Shown: positions 7,717-15,819 of the stretch, piece after piece
Position numbering within the stretch: the stretch's first letter is position 1
How the letters are laid out: each line of letters begins with the position of its first letter
Assembly: GCF_017316125.1 (NCBI RefSeq)
Contig: NZ_JAFLWA010000021.1
Location: forward strand, 1-60,974
Source of the DNA: Enterococcus sp. DIV0660C
GTDB taxonomy: Bacteria; Bacillota; Bacilli; Lactobacillales; Enterococcaceae
DNA length: 60,974 nt
Reading direction: 5' to 3'
Position numbers and translations under genes: made by a program
The notes under the pieces: model-generated
Seen by the model: only the letters and a program-made list of their open reading frames with translations
What the model was told of the DNA's origin: nothing
Databases searched by the model: none

Positions 7717-9453
7717 ATGCAAAAAAAATTATTGTTATTTTCAATTGGTATCATTGGAGGAATATTTGGTTGTGCAAATGGTGTCGCTGCGGATACAGCA
7801 GATGAAATGCCAAGTATTGCAAACAAGCAAATCTCGGTTGGTTATTATCATAATTGGCCTGGAGAAATGGGGGCAGGTTATATGGGCGGAGCTCCCGCTG
7901 ATGTCCAATTAGACCAGATCAATCCCTTTTACAATGTCATTTCTGTTGCCTTTATGAAAGGGGAAGGAATACCTACTTTCAAACCGTATAATATGAGTGA
8001 TCAAGCATTCAGAAACCAAGTGGCAACTTTAAATGCGCAAAATCGTGCGGTTCTTTTATCACTAGGTGGCGCAGATTCACATATTGAACTTTCAACTGGA
8101 CAAGAACAGGCTTTTGCAAATGAAATTATTCGCTTGGTCGATACATATGGCTTTGATGGCTTGGATATTGATTTAGAACAAACGGCTGTAGCAGCAGGAG
8201 ATAATGCAAAAGTCATCCCAGCAGCGTTAAAAATTGTGCGTAACCATTATGAACAACAAAATAAACACTTTATTATTTCAATGGCGCCAGAATTTCCGTA
8301 TTTGAGAACAGCAGGGAAATATGTACCTTATATCACTGCTTTAGAAAACGACTATGATTTTATTGCGCCACAGCTTTATAATCAAGCTGGAGATGGTATT
8401 AGTGTTGGCTCAGAATGGATTGCTCAAAACAACGATAGTAAAAAGTTTGAATTCTTATATGGAATCTCAGATGCCTTTGATAAAGGGGATAATGGCTTTA
8501 TTCATATTCCAGCAAGTAAATTAGCTTTAGGACTTCCAGCCAACCAAGATGCAGCAGCAAATGGTTATGTCAAAGATCCGAATGTTGTCTATCAAGTGTT
8601 TGAAACGCTAGCGAAAAAAGGGACTCCTTTAAAAGGGATCATGACGTGGAGTGTGAACTGGGATGAAGGAAAAAATTCAGCGGGGATTGGTTACAATGAA
8701 TCATTTGCACGTGCTTATCAAGGATTATTTGAAGAACAGGTGCCTGATACAGAGAAACCAACTGTTCCAACAAATTTAACAGCATCTGCAACCTCAAACA
8801 GTGTTTCGTTGTCTTGGAAAGCTTCTACTGATAATGTCAAAGTAGATCATTACAATATTTATGAAAAAGATCAGTTAGTTGGCACAAGTAAAACAACAGA
8901 TTTTGTGCATACTGGTTTATCAGCAGCAACAAACTATAGCTATACAGTCGTAGCAGTAGACACGTCAAATAATCAATCTGCGCACTCAACTAAGCTAGAT
9001 GTGGTTACAAAAGAGGCATCCGAGTTAAGCAAGCCTTCTGCACCTACGAATGTAAAAATTAGCAAAGCTACAGCAAATAGTTTAACTTTAACATGGGACA
9101 ACAACGCTTCAGAAGAAGAAGTGACCACCTATGAGATTTATCGTGAGAATAAAAAAGTGGCAACGACAACTGACAACCAATTCACGGATCAAAATTTGAC
9201 ACCAGAAACAACATACATGTATCAAATCAAAGCAGTGAATCGAGTTGGTCTTTCTGATTTCAGTCAACAAGTAACAGGCACAACAACTTCTGATAGTAGC
9301 GAAGTCCAAGAGTGGAAAGTTGGGGTCACGTACCATGCGGGGGATGTGGTAATTCATCAAGGGCATCAATATAAATGCTTGCAGACACACACATCGATAG
9401 CTGTTTGGAGTCCGGATCAAGCACCTGCTTTATGGGAAAAGTTAAGCAAATAA
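7717..9453 (+). CDS. secreted modular GH18 chitinase (GH18-FnIII-FnIII-CBM5/12)
   Basis: A 578-aa secreted endo-acting chitinase candidate. Residues 1-25 form a signal peptide. Residues about 37-345 form the GH18 barrel with the motif DGLDIDLE at 147-154 (Glu154 is the acid/base), plus SLGG at 115-118 and MTWSVNWD near the barrel end. Two fibronectin type III modules follow (about 348-433 and 438-522). A C-terminal CBM5/12 (about 530-576) has the aromatic pattern WKVGVTYHAGDVV and LWEKL. GGAGGG precedes the ATG. With the LPMO it forms a chitin-degrading pair known in enterococci (EF0361/EF0362-like); here the two are separated by a regulator and transcribed apart. E. faecalis EfChi18A has a similar catalytic domain; orthology is not proven. 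Confidence 0.95.
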   Translation: MQKKLLLFSIGIIGGIFGCANGVAADTADEMPSIANKQISVGYYHNWPGEMGAGYMGGAPADVQLDQINPFYNVISVAFMKGEGIPTFKPYNMSDQAFRNQVATLNAQNRAVLLSLGGADSHIELSTGQEQAFANEIIRLVDTYGFDGLDIDLEQTAVAAGDNAKVIPAALKIVRNHYEQQNKHFIISMAPEFPYLRTAGKYVPYITALENDYDFIAPQLYNQAGDGISVGSEWIAQNNDSKKFEFLYGISDAFDKGDNGFIHIPASKLALGLPANQDAAANGYVKDPNVVYQVFETLAKKGTPLKGIMTWSVNWDEGKNSAGIGYNESFARAYQGLFEEQVPDTEKPTVPTNLTASATSNSVSLSWKASTDNVKVDHYNIYEKDQLVGTSKTTDFVHTGLSAATNYSYTVVAVDTSNNQSAHSTKLDVVTKEASELSKPSAPTNVKISKATANSLTLTWDNNASEEEVTTYEIYRENKKVATTTDNQFTDQNLTPETTYMYQIKAVNRVGLSDFSQQVTGTTTSDSSEVQEWKVGVTYHAGDVVIHQGHQYKCLQTHTSIAVWSPDQAPALWEKLSK

Positions 9454-9472
9454 GTTAAAAAAACAAATTATG

Positions 9473-9540
9473 CAAACATCTAACTAGTGCAAAAAAGGCA
9501 ACTGTTCTTTTAGTTCATAGTTAGATGTTTGTTTTGTTAT
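9473..9540 (+). terminator. terminator of the chitinase gene
   Basis: CAAACATCTAACTA (9473-9486) pairs perfectly with TAGTTAGATGTTTG (9518-9531), with a 31-nt loop and a T-rich tail. Apart from this, 9541-9760 holds no gene that I can see. Confidence 0.75.
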
Positions 9541-9760
9541 ATAACGTTCATCTTATTGGGGGAAAAGAGTTAAAAAGTATTTCTTGTTGTAGGTGGGTGA
9601 TTAAAAAACGGAATGTGATTTTATTATTTTCAGCTAAAAAATAACGATTATCAAAATATTTTTCTTTACGAATGAGTCTTTTATGTTAAAAAAACATTAC
9701 GTGATTGTTTCTCGGATATTACACATGACGAATCACCTTTTAATCATCTATATTGTTCTG

Positions 9761-9854
9761 TATAATTAAATCAAATATTGCCTTTTTAAAGACCGAAAAT
9801 TGATTTTTATCGATTGTTTTTTATGCGTTTCGTGGATAAAACAATCGATAAAAA
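9761..9854 (+). promoter_or_regulatory. WTA operon leader: -10 element and 17-bp hairpin
   Basis: A consensus TATAAT (9761-9766, weak -35) is followed by a perfect 17-bp inverted repeat, TTTTTATCGATTGTTTT (9804-9820) and AAAACAATCGATAAAAA (9838-9854), with a 17-nt loop. It ends about 50 nt before tagB. No T-run follows, so it is not a simple terminator. An operator or mRNA-stability hairpin in the leader of the teichoic acid operon is more likely. Confidence 0.5.
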
Positions 9855-9903
9855 ATAGTGATCAGGTGACAAAATTGTTAGGTTGGGAAGGAGTAGATCA
9901 GCA

Positions 9904-11028
9904 ATGGATATAGTGAAAAATGGATATATGACTGCTGCAATGCTTTGGCCTAAAAGAAAACTGACCGCGACGATTGTGTACATCATGAGTTTTTCGTTTA
10001 ATGAAGGCGACTTAATCAAACAGCTTCACTTGAACTATCCAGGAAAGGTGACTGTTTTTTTTGTAGATAAGTGCCGCGAGTATGCGGAAAAGTTAAAGAG
10101 TGAAGGGGTCGATGTTCGCCCATTTACGCCCAAAAGTCTGTTTTTAGGAAGAAACCTTTCTTTATTAAAACAAGCAAAAGTGATTATCGTTGATAACTAT
10201 TTTCCTGAATTAGCAGTGATGGCTTCCGACCAGATAGTCATTCAAGTATGGCATGCTGATGGTGCAATCAAAAAATTTGGTTGGGATGATCCGCAGACGA
10301 AGCAACGTAGTCGACAAGACCAAAAGAGGTTTCAAAAAGTTTATAACTCTTTCAACTATGTAGTAGTCAATTCAGATAAGATGGCAGGTATTTTTCAAAA
10401 AAGCTATGATCTAAATTTAAACGTGATTAAAAAGGTAGGTTCTCTAAGATTAGAAACAGTTCATAAAGTAGCAAAAACGGTGAAACAAACAAAAAAATTT
10501 ATTTTATATGCACCGACGTACCGTCCTGAACAAAAAGATATGGAGCACATTTTTACACAAGCATTAGCTACGTTTTCTAAACTATCGGGAGAACAATTTT
10601 ATGTACATCTACATCCAACGATCAATCAAGAAAATTGGACCTTACCTGAAAATGTACATTGGTGGAATCAAAACATCATGGAAAGTTACCCAAATGTAAA
10701 ATTATTGATTACGGATTACTCAGCAAGTACCTTTGAGTATCTTACTATACAGGAACAGCCAAAAATTATTTTTTTCTGTCCTGATTTTGATAAATATAAA
10801 AATAATCCAGGAATTCAAGATGATTTTCTTGAATGGGCACCTGGACCAGTCGTGAAGAGCCAGGAATTGTTGGGGCAAACAATTCAATCATATTCATATG
10901 AAGCAAATGAACAATTGGTAAAAAAAACAAAACTGTTATGGAATCAGTATGAAAATGGCGAAACTGTTGGAGAGATAATGGCGTTAGTGAAAAAGGAACT
11001 GGGTGAGATTGGTGGAAAAAACAAATAG
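9904..11028 (+). CDS. tagB: TagB/TarB-type CDP-glycerol glycerophosphotransferase (WTA primase)
   Basis: A 374-aa member of the CDP-glycerol glycerophosphotransferase family. TagB adds the first glycerol phosphate to the ManNAc-GlcNAc-PP-undecaprenol linkage unit at the inner membrane face. The diagnostic stretch is VWHADGAIKKFGWDDP, close to the TagB form (WHAxGAIKKFG) rather than the HGTP of TarF/TagF. Also present are YAPTYRP, the second catalytic His in HLHP and the ITDYSASTFEY loop. AAGGAG lies 10 nt before the ATG used here. It is first in a run of genes with small gaps or overlaps that ends at gpsA. The following tagA starts inside its 3' end. Primase is preferred over polymerase on motif and position. 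Confidence 0.85.
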   Translation: MDIVKNGYMTAAMLWPKRKLTATIVYIMSFSFNEGDLIKQLHLNYPGKVTVFFVDKCREYAEKLKSEGVDVRPFTPKSLFLGRNLSLLKQAKVIIVDNYFPELAVMASDQIVIQVWHADGAIKKFGWDDPQTKQRSRQDQKRFQKVYNSFNYVVVNSDKMAGIFQKSYDLNLNVIKKVGSLRLETVHKVAKTVKQTKKFILYAPTYRPEQKDMEHIFTQALATFSKLSGEQFYVHLHPTINQENWTLPENVHWWNQNIMESYPNVKLLITDYSASTFEYLTIQEQPKIIFFCPDFDKYKNNPGIQDDFLEWAPGPVVKSQELLGQTIQSYSYEANEQLVKKTKLLWNQYENGETVGEIMALVKKELGEIGGKNK

Positions 11029-11812
11029 GACTGAATACATAAGTGGAGTCCCTGTCGATGATTTAACCTATCAAACAATCGTGGAGGATATTCCAAAATA
11101 TTTAGCTGCAAATAAAAAAATGTTGATTACAAGTGTTAATCCTCAAATTACCTTGCAAGCTTACCAGTATCCAGAAGTGAAAGCTTATTTGGAGCGGGCG
11201 ACACATAGGATTGCTGACGGGATTGGTGTGGTCAAGGCTTCTAAAATGTTACGAGGGAATATTCGTGAACGGATAACTGGTATTGAAGTGATGGAAAGAA
11301 GCTTGCAGTTTGCGAATCAATTTGGTTACCGAATTTTTTTATATGGAGCCAAAAAGGATGTAGTGAACCAAGCAGCACGAAATATTCAAGAAAAATATCC
11401 GAATATTGAAGTGGCGGGCACACTTCATGGCTACACGAGCAGAAATACAGAAGAAGTAATTAAAAAAATTAATCAAGCAAACTGTACCTTTCTCTTTGTT
11501 GCCTTGGGATCACCTAAGCAAGAAATCTTTTTGGAAAGAAACGTAGATCAATTGAATGCCAAAGTTTTTCTAGACGTAGGAGGCACCTTTGATGTCCTTG
11601 CGGGAGTAGTCAAGCGGGCACCAAAATTTTATTTAGACAATAATCTTGAATGGCTTTATCGATCACTTTCGATGAAGCGTTATGATCGTTTGGTGCAGAT
11701 TCCGAAGTATTTATATTCGATTCTGCGGCATAGGGACGTCAAAGTGGTCAATAAGACACAACAATTAGATGTAGAAATCAAAAAAGAGTTAAAAGAGTGG
11801 AGACATGAGTGA
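11003..11812 (+). CDS. tagA: TagA/TarA N-acetylmannosaminyltransferase (WTA linkage unit)
   Basis: WecG/TagA/CpsF-family glycosyltransferase (GT26), about 269 aa, that adds ManNAc from UDP-ManNAc to GlcNAc-PP-undecaprenol. Family signatures are visible: TSVNPQITLQA near residue 45, RIADGIGVV (the conserved Asp) near residue 70, RITGIEVM, LGSPKQE and DVGGTFDVLAG. The start is uncertain (GTG 11003, TTG 11009 or GTG 11012), all inside the tagB 3' end. Its stop overlaps the next gene's GTG by four bases, so coupled translation is likely. No UDP-GlcNAc epimerase (mnaA) or tagO is in the window; these must be elsewhere. Confidence 0.92.
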   Translation: MRLVEKTNRTEYISGVPVDDLTYQTIVEDIPKYLAANKKMLITSVNPQITLQAYQYPEVKAYLERATHRIADGIGVVKASKMLRGNIRERITGIEVMERSLQFANQFGYRIFLYGAKKDVVNQAARNIQEKYPNIEVAGTLHGYTSRNTEEVIKKINQANCTFLFVALGSPKQEIFLERNVDQLNAKVFLDVGGTFDVLAGVVKRAPKFYLDNNLEWLYRSLSMKRYDRLVQIPKYLYSILRHRDVKVVNKTQQLDVEIKKELKEWRHE

Positions 11813-12987
11813 GTACATTGCGAAGAAATCTTGAAATAATTTATCATCGATGGGTGAAAAAAGTTTTTTCTTTACTTAACAAACATCCGAAAGAGAAACT
11901 AATCTTTTTTGAAAGTTTTCACGGCAAACAATATAGTGATAACCCACGTGCTATTTATGAATATATTCGGGAAAATTATCCGGAGTACACATGTGTTTGG
12001 GCGGTAAAGAAAGGCTTTGAAACTCCTTTCATTGAAAATGACGTTCCTTATGTAAGGCGAATGGGCTTGAAGTGGCTGCTGACAATGCCAAGATCAAAAT
12101 ATTGGTTTTTCAATACTAGGATGCCTGGGTGGATGGTTAAAGGTAAAAATATTTACGTTCAAACATGGCATGGAACGCCACTAAAAAGATTAGGATTAGA
12201 CATCAAGAATGTGACGATGCCAGGAACGGATACACATAAGTATCGGGAAAATTTTAAAAATGAGGCTGCTCGTTGGGATTATTTGATTTCACCGAATGCC
12301 TATAGTACGGAAATCTTTCGAAGTGCATTTGCATATGAAGGAGAGATACTAGAAATCGGTTATCCAAGAAATGATATTCTTCTGTTGCCTGATAAAGATG
12401 GAAGAATAAAGCAAATCAGGAAAAAACTAGCTATTGCTGACAATCAAAAAGTTATCCTCTATGCGCCCACTTGGCGAGATAACCAATTTATAAAAAAAGG
12501 TGCTTACAAATTTGATAATCAATTTCCTTTCGCTGAAATTTTAGAGCAAGAATCAGATACGGTCATTTTGACTAGACTGCATTACTTAGTGGCAGAACAC
12601 TTTGATCCTAAACAATATGGCAATCGTGTGATAGATGTTTCTAGTTATGAAGATATCAGTCATTTGTATTTGATTGCAGATTTGCTAATTACTGATTATT
12701 CTTCTGTCATGTTTGACTTTGCTTTAACGAAAAAGCCAATAATCTTTTATATGTATGATTTAGACTCTTACGGAAAAGAAATCAGAGGCTTTTATGAGGG
12801 AGTACTGGATAAGTTGCCGGGGCCAATCATTCAGAAAAAAGATGAACTTATTTCTGAAATCCATGCAGTAAAGGCAACGTCTTTTAAATCCAGTAGTAAG
12901 TATTATGCATTTTATCAACGTTTTTGTATTGATGATATTGATGCGACTGAAAAATTATTAACGAAAATTTTAGGAGGAACAAAATGA
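11809..12987 (+). CDS. TarF/TagF-like CDP-glycerol glycerophosphotransferase (short form)
   Basis: A 392-aa glycerophosphotransferase. Motifs include TWHGTPLKRLGLDI (catalytic His in HGTP), YAPTWRDNQF, TRLHY and ITDYSSVMFDF, as in TarF and the catalytic half of TagF. It lacks the long N-terminal extension of the three later enzymes. A GTG start with GGAG six bases upstream overlaps the tagA stop (GTGA), and its own stop overlaps the tagD start (ATGA). It probably adds the next glycerol-phosphate unit or units after TagB. Whether it primes or polymerises cannot be told from sequence. Confidence 0.85.
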   Translation: MSTLRRNLEIIYHRWVKKVFSLLNKHPKEKLIFFESFHGKQYSDNPRAIYEYIRENYPEYTCVWAVKKGFETPFIENDVPYVRRMGLKWLLTMPRSKYWFFNTRMPGWMVKGKNIYVQTWHGTPLKRLGLDIKNVTMPGTDTHKYRENFKNEAARWDYLISPNAYSTEIFRSAFAYEGEILEIGYPRNDILLLPDKDGRIKQIRKKLAIADNQKVILYAPTWRDNQFIKKGAYKFDNQFPFAEILEQESDTVILTRLHYLVAEHFDPKQYGNRVIDVSSYEDISHLYLIADLLITDYSSVMFDFALTKKPIIFYMYDLDSYGKEIRGFYEGVLDKLPGPIIQKKDELISEIHAVKATSFKSSSKYYAFYQRFCIDDIDATEKLLTKILGGTK

Positions 12988-13382
12988 AACGAGTAATTAC
13001 TTATGGAACATTTGATTTATTACATTATGGTCACATCAATTTATTAAAGAGAGCGAAAGAACAAGGTGATTATCTAGTTGTAGCCCTATCAACAGATGAA
13101 TTTAACTGGAACCAAAAGCAAAAAAAATGCTATTTTTCTTATGAAAAAAGAAAACAATTGCTAGAAGCTGTGCGTTATGTTGATTTGGTCATTCCAGAAA
13201 ATGACTGGAGTCAAAAAGCGTCTGACATTAAAGAATATCATATTGATACTTTTGTGATGGGAGACGATTGGGCAGGTAAGTTTGATTTTCTGGAAACAGA
13301 AACAACTGCTGAAGTTTTCTACTTACCAAGAACACCTGAAATCTCAACAACACAAATCAAGAAAGACTTGAATAAAGTGTAA
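12984..13382 (+). CDS. tagD: glycerol-3-phosphate cytidylyltransferase TagD/TarD
   Basis: A 132-aa nucleotidyltransferase that makes CDP-glycerol from CTP and sn-glycerol-3-phosphate, the donor for every glycerophosphotransferase in this operon. The HxGH motif is at YGTFDLLHYGHINLL, and the C-terminal signature is RTPEISTTQIK (RTEGISTT in Bacillus TagD). Length matches TagD (about 129 aa). It overlaps the upstream gene by four bases. The gap of 36 nt after it marks the change from the conserved linkage-unit block to the variable polymerase block. Confidence 0.95.
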   Translation: MKRVITYGTFDLLHYGHINLLKRAKEQGDYLVVALSTDEFNWNQKQKKCYFSYEKRKQLLEAVRYVDLVIPENDWSQKASDIKEYHIDTFVMGDDWAGKFDFLETETTAEVFYLPRTPEISTTQIKKDLNKV

Positions 13383-13418
13383 TTTAAGTGATGCTGCAAA
13401 GTTGAAAGAGGTGTTTTT

Positions 13419-15776
13419 TTGAAGTACGAATGTTCATTCATATCATTGAATAATAACAACTTGCGAGGTAGTTTGAAAGACGCCTCGCTTCTTGGCGTTT
13501 TCTCGGAGAATTACTCATTACAAGTCAATCAAGAAAATTTTCAGATCGTCAATGTAACGGAAATGCTACTAGCTGATGAACTTATTTTTCAAATTGAAGT
13601 CGATCGAGAATTACCGTCTGACATTCAAACCAACTCAATAGTTAAACTAGTTGATTTAAATACGACAATAATAGAATTAAGGACGCATAATTGGTCCATT
13701 GAACAGAGGATTAGTCAAGAAAACAAGATACCTATATTTGATTGTTTGATTGAAAATCAGCAATTAAAATTTTCCTTTTTTGATCTGTCTCAAACAGACT
13801 TTACAATAAACGTTCGCTCAAAGTCTGGAAAATTATACGAAAAAATTCGTTACTTTAGAAGTCAAACAGCTGGAATAACAACCATTTCAATAAATAATCT
13901 TGACTTAATTGACCAGATAAATGAATTAGGTAGGTACCATTTTTACCTTGAAACTGAAGGGAAGAGTTATGAATTTTTACTAGCTAAGATTCATACAAAA
14001 AAAAATAAATATCTTGATTTTATATATAAGGATGCTACTCGTGAAGTAATGATCTATGCCTCTCAAAAAACATCGTTATCATTTACAATACAGCCACCAG
14101 TTAAAATGAATGAATTTCGTTACCATAAAAAAGCGAAGTTGTTAGCCTTGAGGAAAAAAACATCGTTGGTTATAGAAATTAAGATTCCAATAGAGTATAG
14201 AGAAGGCTTTACCTATTTGTTGAAAATCCAACACAGAGGAACGCTAACAGCTGCATATCAATTAGAACCAATAAAAAGAATCGGAAAGAAACTTGTTTTT
14301 TCTATTGATTTAACTGCCTATGACTGGGCGTATTATTACTGGGATTTATATTTAGAATGCCAAGGTGAGCAAGAAACATATGCTTGTAGAATAATCAATA
14401 AGTCATTCTTTCTGTACTTAAAATTACAGTACTTTTCGGGACGTTATCAGTCAAAAATAGATGAGAACATCGTGTATCCATATCAAACAATGAAGTACGC
14501 CATCAGTCTTAATTATCGTCCTTTTAGCGAGTATGAGACGAAAAAATACAAACGAAATGAATGGATTGCTTATGTCCTAGCTCATACGATAGGTCTCTTT
14601 TTTTTAGGGAACGATATTTGGTTGATTCATGAAAAATACTCAAATACAGCACAAGATAATTCATATTATTTTTTCAATTATTTACAAGAAAAAACTAATC
14701 AACGTGCATATTTTGTAATAAAAAAAGAATCACCAGAGTACAACAAGTTAGATCACTATCAACGACGTCGAGTTGATTTTATGAGTGTGAAACATCTCTT
14801 TTTGCTACTTATAGCCAGAAGAGTGGTTGCTTCGGAATCTAAGGGTCATGGTTACGCCTGGCGGGTACAAACAGGACCAATCAAGCCCATTCTAGATAAA
14901 AAAAGATATGTCTTTCTTCAACATGGTGTTTTAGGTCTTAAGAAACTTGACAATACATTTAATGCAACACGTTCAAATAATCAAGCAGAACTTTTTATCA
15001 CATCAGCAGAGTGGGAGAAAAAAATAGTTCAGAAATACTTGGAATATACTCCTCAAAATATTGTAGTGACAGGGCTAGCTAGATGGGATGAGTTACAAAA
15101 AAATAAAGGTAAATTGATAAAGAAAAAACAATTTTTGATTATGCCAACTTGGCGAACTTGGTTAGAAGATTTAACTCAAGAAGAATTTATCAAATCAGAT
15201 TTTTTTCAACAATATTCTCAACTGCTTTCCAATCAGGAGCTCCTAAAGTTCTTGGAGATGGAAAGCTACACTATCATTTTTTATATTCATCCCAAATTAG
15301 CGGAATATATTCAATTGTTTGATGTTTCTGCACATAGAAATCTACGTATTATTCCAATGGGCGACGTTCCATTAAACGAACTTCTTTCTGAGAGCGAATG
15401 TTTAATAACAGATTATTCTAGCATTTATTGGGAAGCCTTGTACCAAGGAATACCAACAATATTTTTCCAATTTGACATAGAAAAATATCAACAACTGCAA
15501 GGAAGTTATCTCGATCTTAATAAAGAGTTACAAGAAACTCGCTGTTTTGATGTACAATCTTTGATTTTAGAGATGAAGCAAAGAGGTTATCTTTCAAACG
15601 ATGTAAACTTACATGCAAAAACAATCTTTCCCTATATAGATAATCAAAATTCAGCCAGAATTTTTGAAGAAATCAAACGATATGAACCTAATTTAATAAA
15701 TAGACTAAAACAAAGAATTAAAAGGAATCGACTAGTTGAAATGGTTAGAATACGTATCAACGATATAGTCAGATAG
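13419..15776 (+). CDS. large TagF-like glycerophosphotransferase 1
   Basis: A 785-aa protein. The C-terminal ~400 residues are a CDP-glycerol glycerophosphotransferase domain with FLQHGVLGLKK, MPTWRTWLEDL, FYIHPKLAEY and ITDYSSIYWEALYQG. The N-terminal ~350 residues are beta-rich with no familiar motif. The junction carries YYWDLYLE followed by VYPYQTMKY, a segment repeated in the two following paralogues. A TTG start has AGAGGTG six bases before it. It probably elongates or branches the teichoic acid using CDP-glycerol. Paralogy with the next two genes is clear from motif identity; the particular acceptor is unknown. The DNA is AT-rich relative to tagD. Confidence 0.82.
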   Translation: MKYECSFISLNNNNLRGSLKDASLLGVFSENYSLQVNQENFQIVNVTEMLLADELIFQIEVDRELPSDIQTNSIVKLVDLNTTIIELRTHNWSIEQRISQENKIPIFDCLIENQQLKFSFFDLSQTDFTINVRSKSGKLYEKIRYFRSQTAGITTISINNLDLIDQINELGRYHFYLETEGKSYEFLLAKIHTKKNKYLDFIYKDATREVMIYASQKTSLSFTIQPPVKMNEFRYHKKAKLLALRKKTSLVIEIKIPIEYREGFTYLLKIQHRGTLTAAYQLEPIKRIGKKLVFSIDLTAYDWAYYYWDLYLECQGEQETYACRIINKSFFLYLKLQYFSGRYQSKIDENIVYPYQTMKYAISLNYRPFSEYETKKYKRNEWIAYVLAHTIGLFFLGNDIWLIHEKYSNTAQDNSYYFFNYLQEKTNQRAYFVIKKESPEYNKLDHYQRRRVDFMSVKHLFLLLIARRVVASESKGHGYAWRVQTGPIKPILDKKRYVFLQHGVLGLKKLDNTFNATRSNNQAELFITSAEWEKKIVQKYLEYTPQNIVVTGLARWDELQKNKGKLIKKKQFLIMPTWRTWLEDLTQEEFIKSDFFQQYSQLLSNQELLKFLEMESYTIIFYIHPKLAEYIQLFDVSAHRNLRIIPMGDVPLNELLSESECLITDYSSIYWEALYQGIPTIFFQFDIEKYQQLQGSYLDLNKELQETRCFDVQSLILEMKQRGYLSNDVNLHAKTIFPYIDNQNSARIFEEIKRYEPNLINRLKQRIKRNRLVEMVRIRINDIVR

Positions 15777-15819
15777 AAGGAATTTTTAACATTCCTATAT
15801 TGCTTATGAGGTGAACAAA

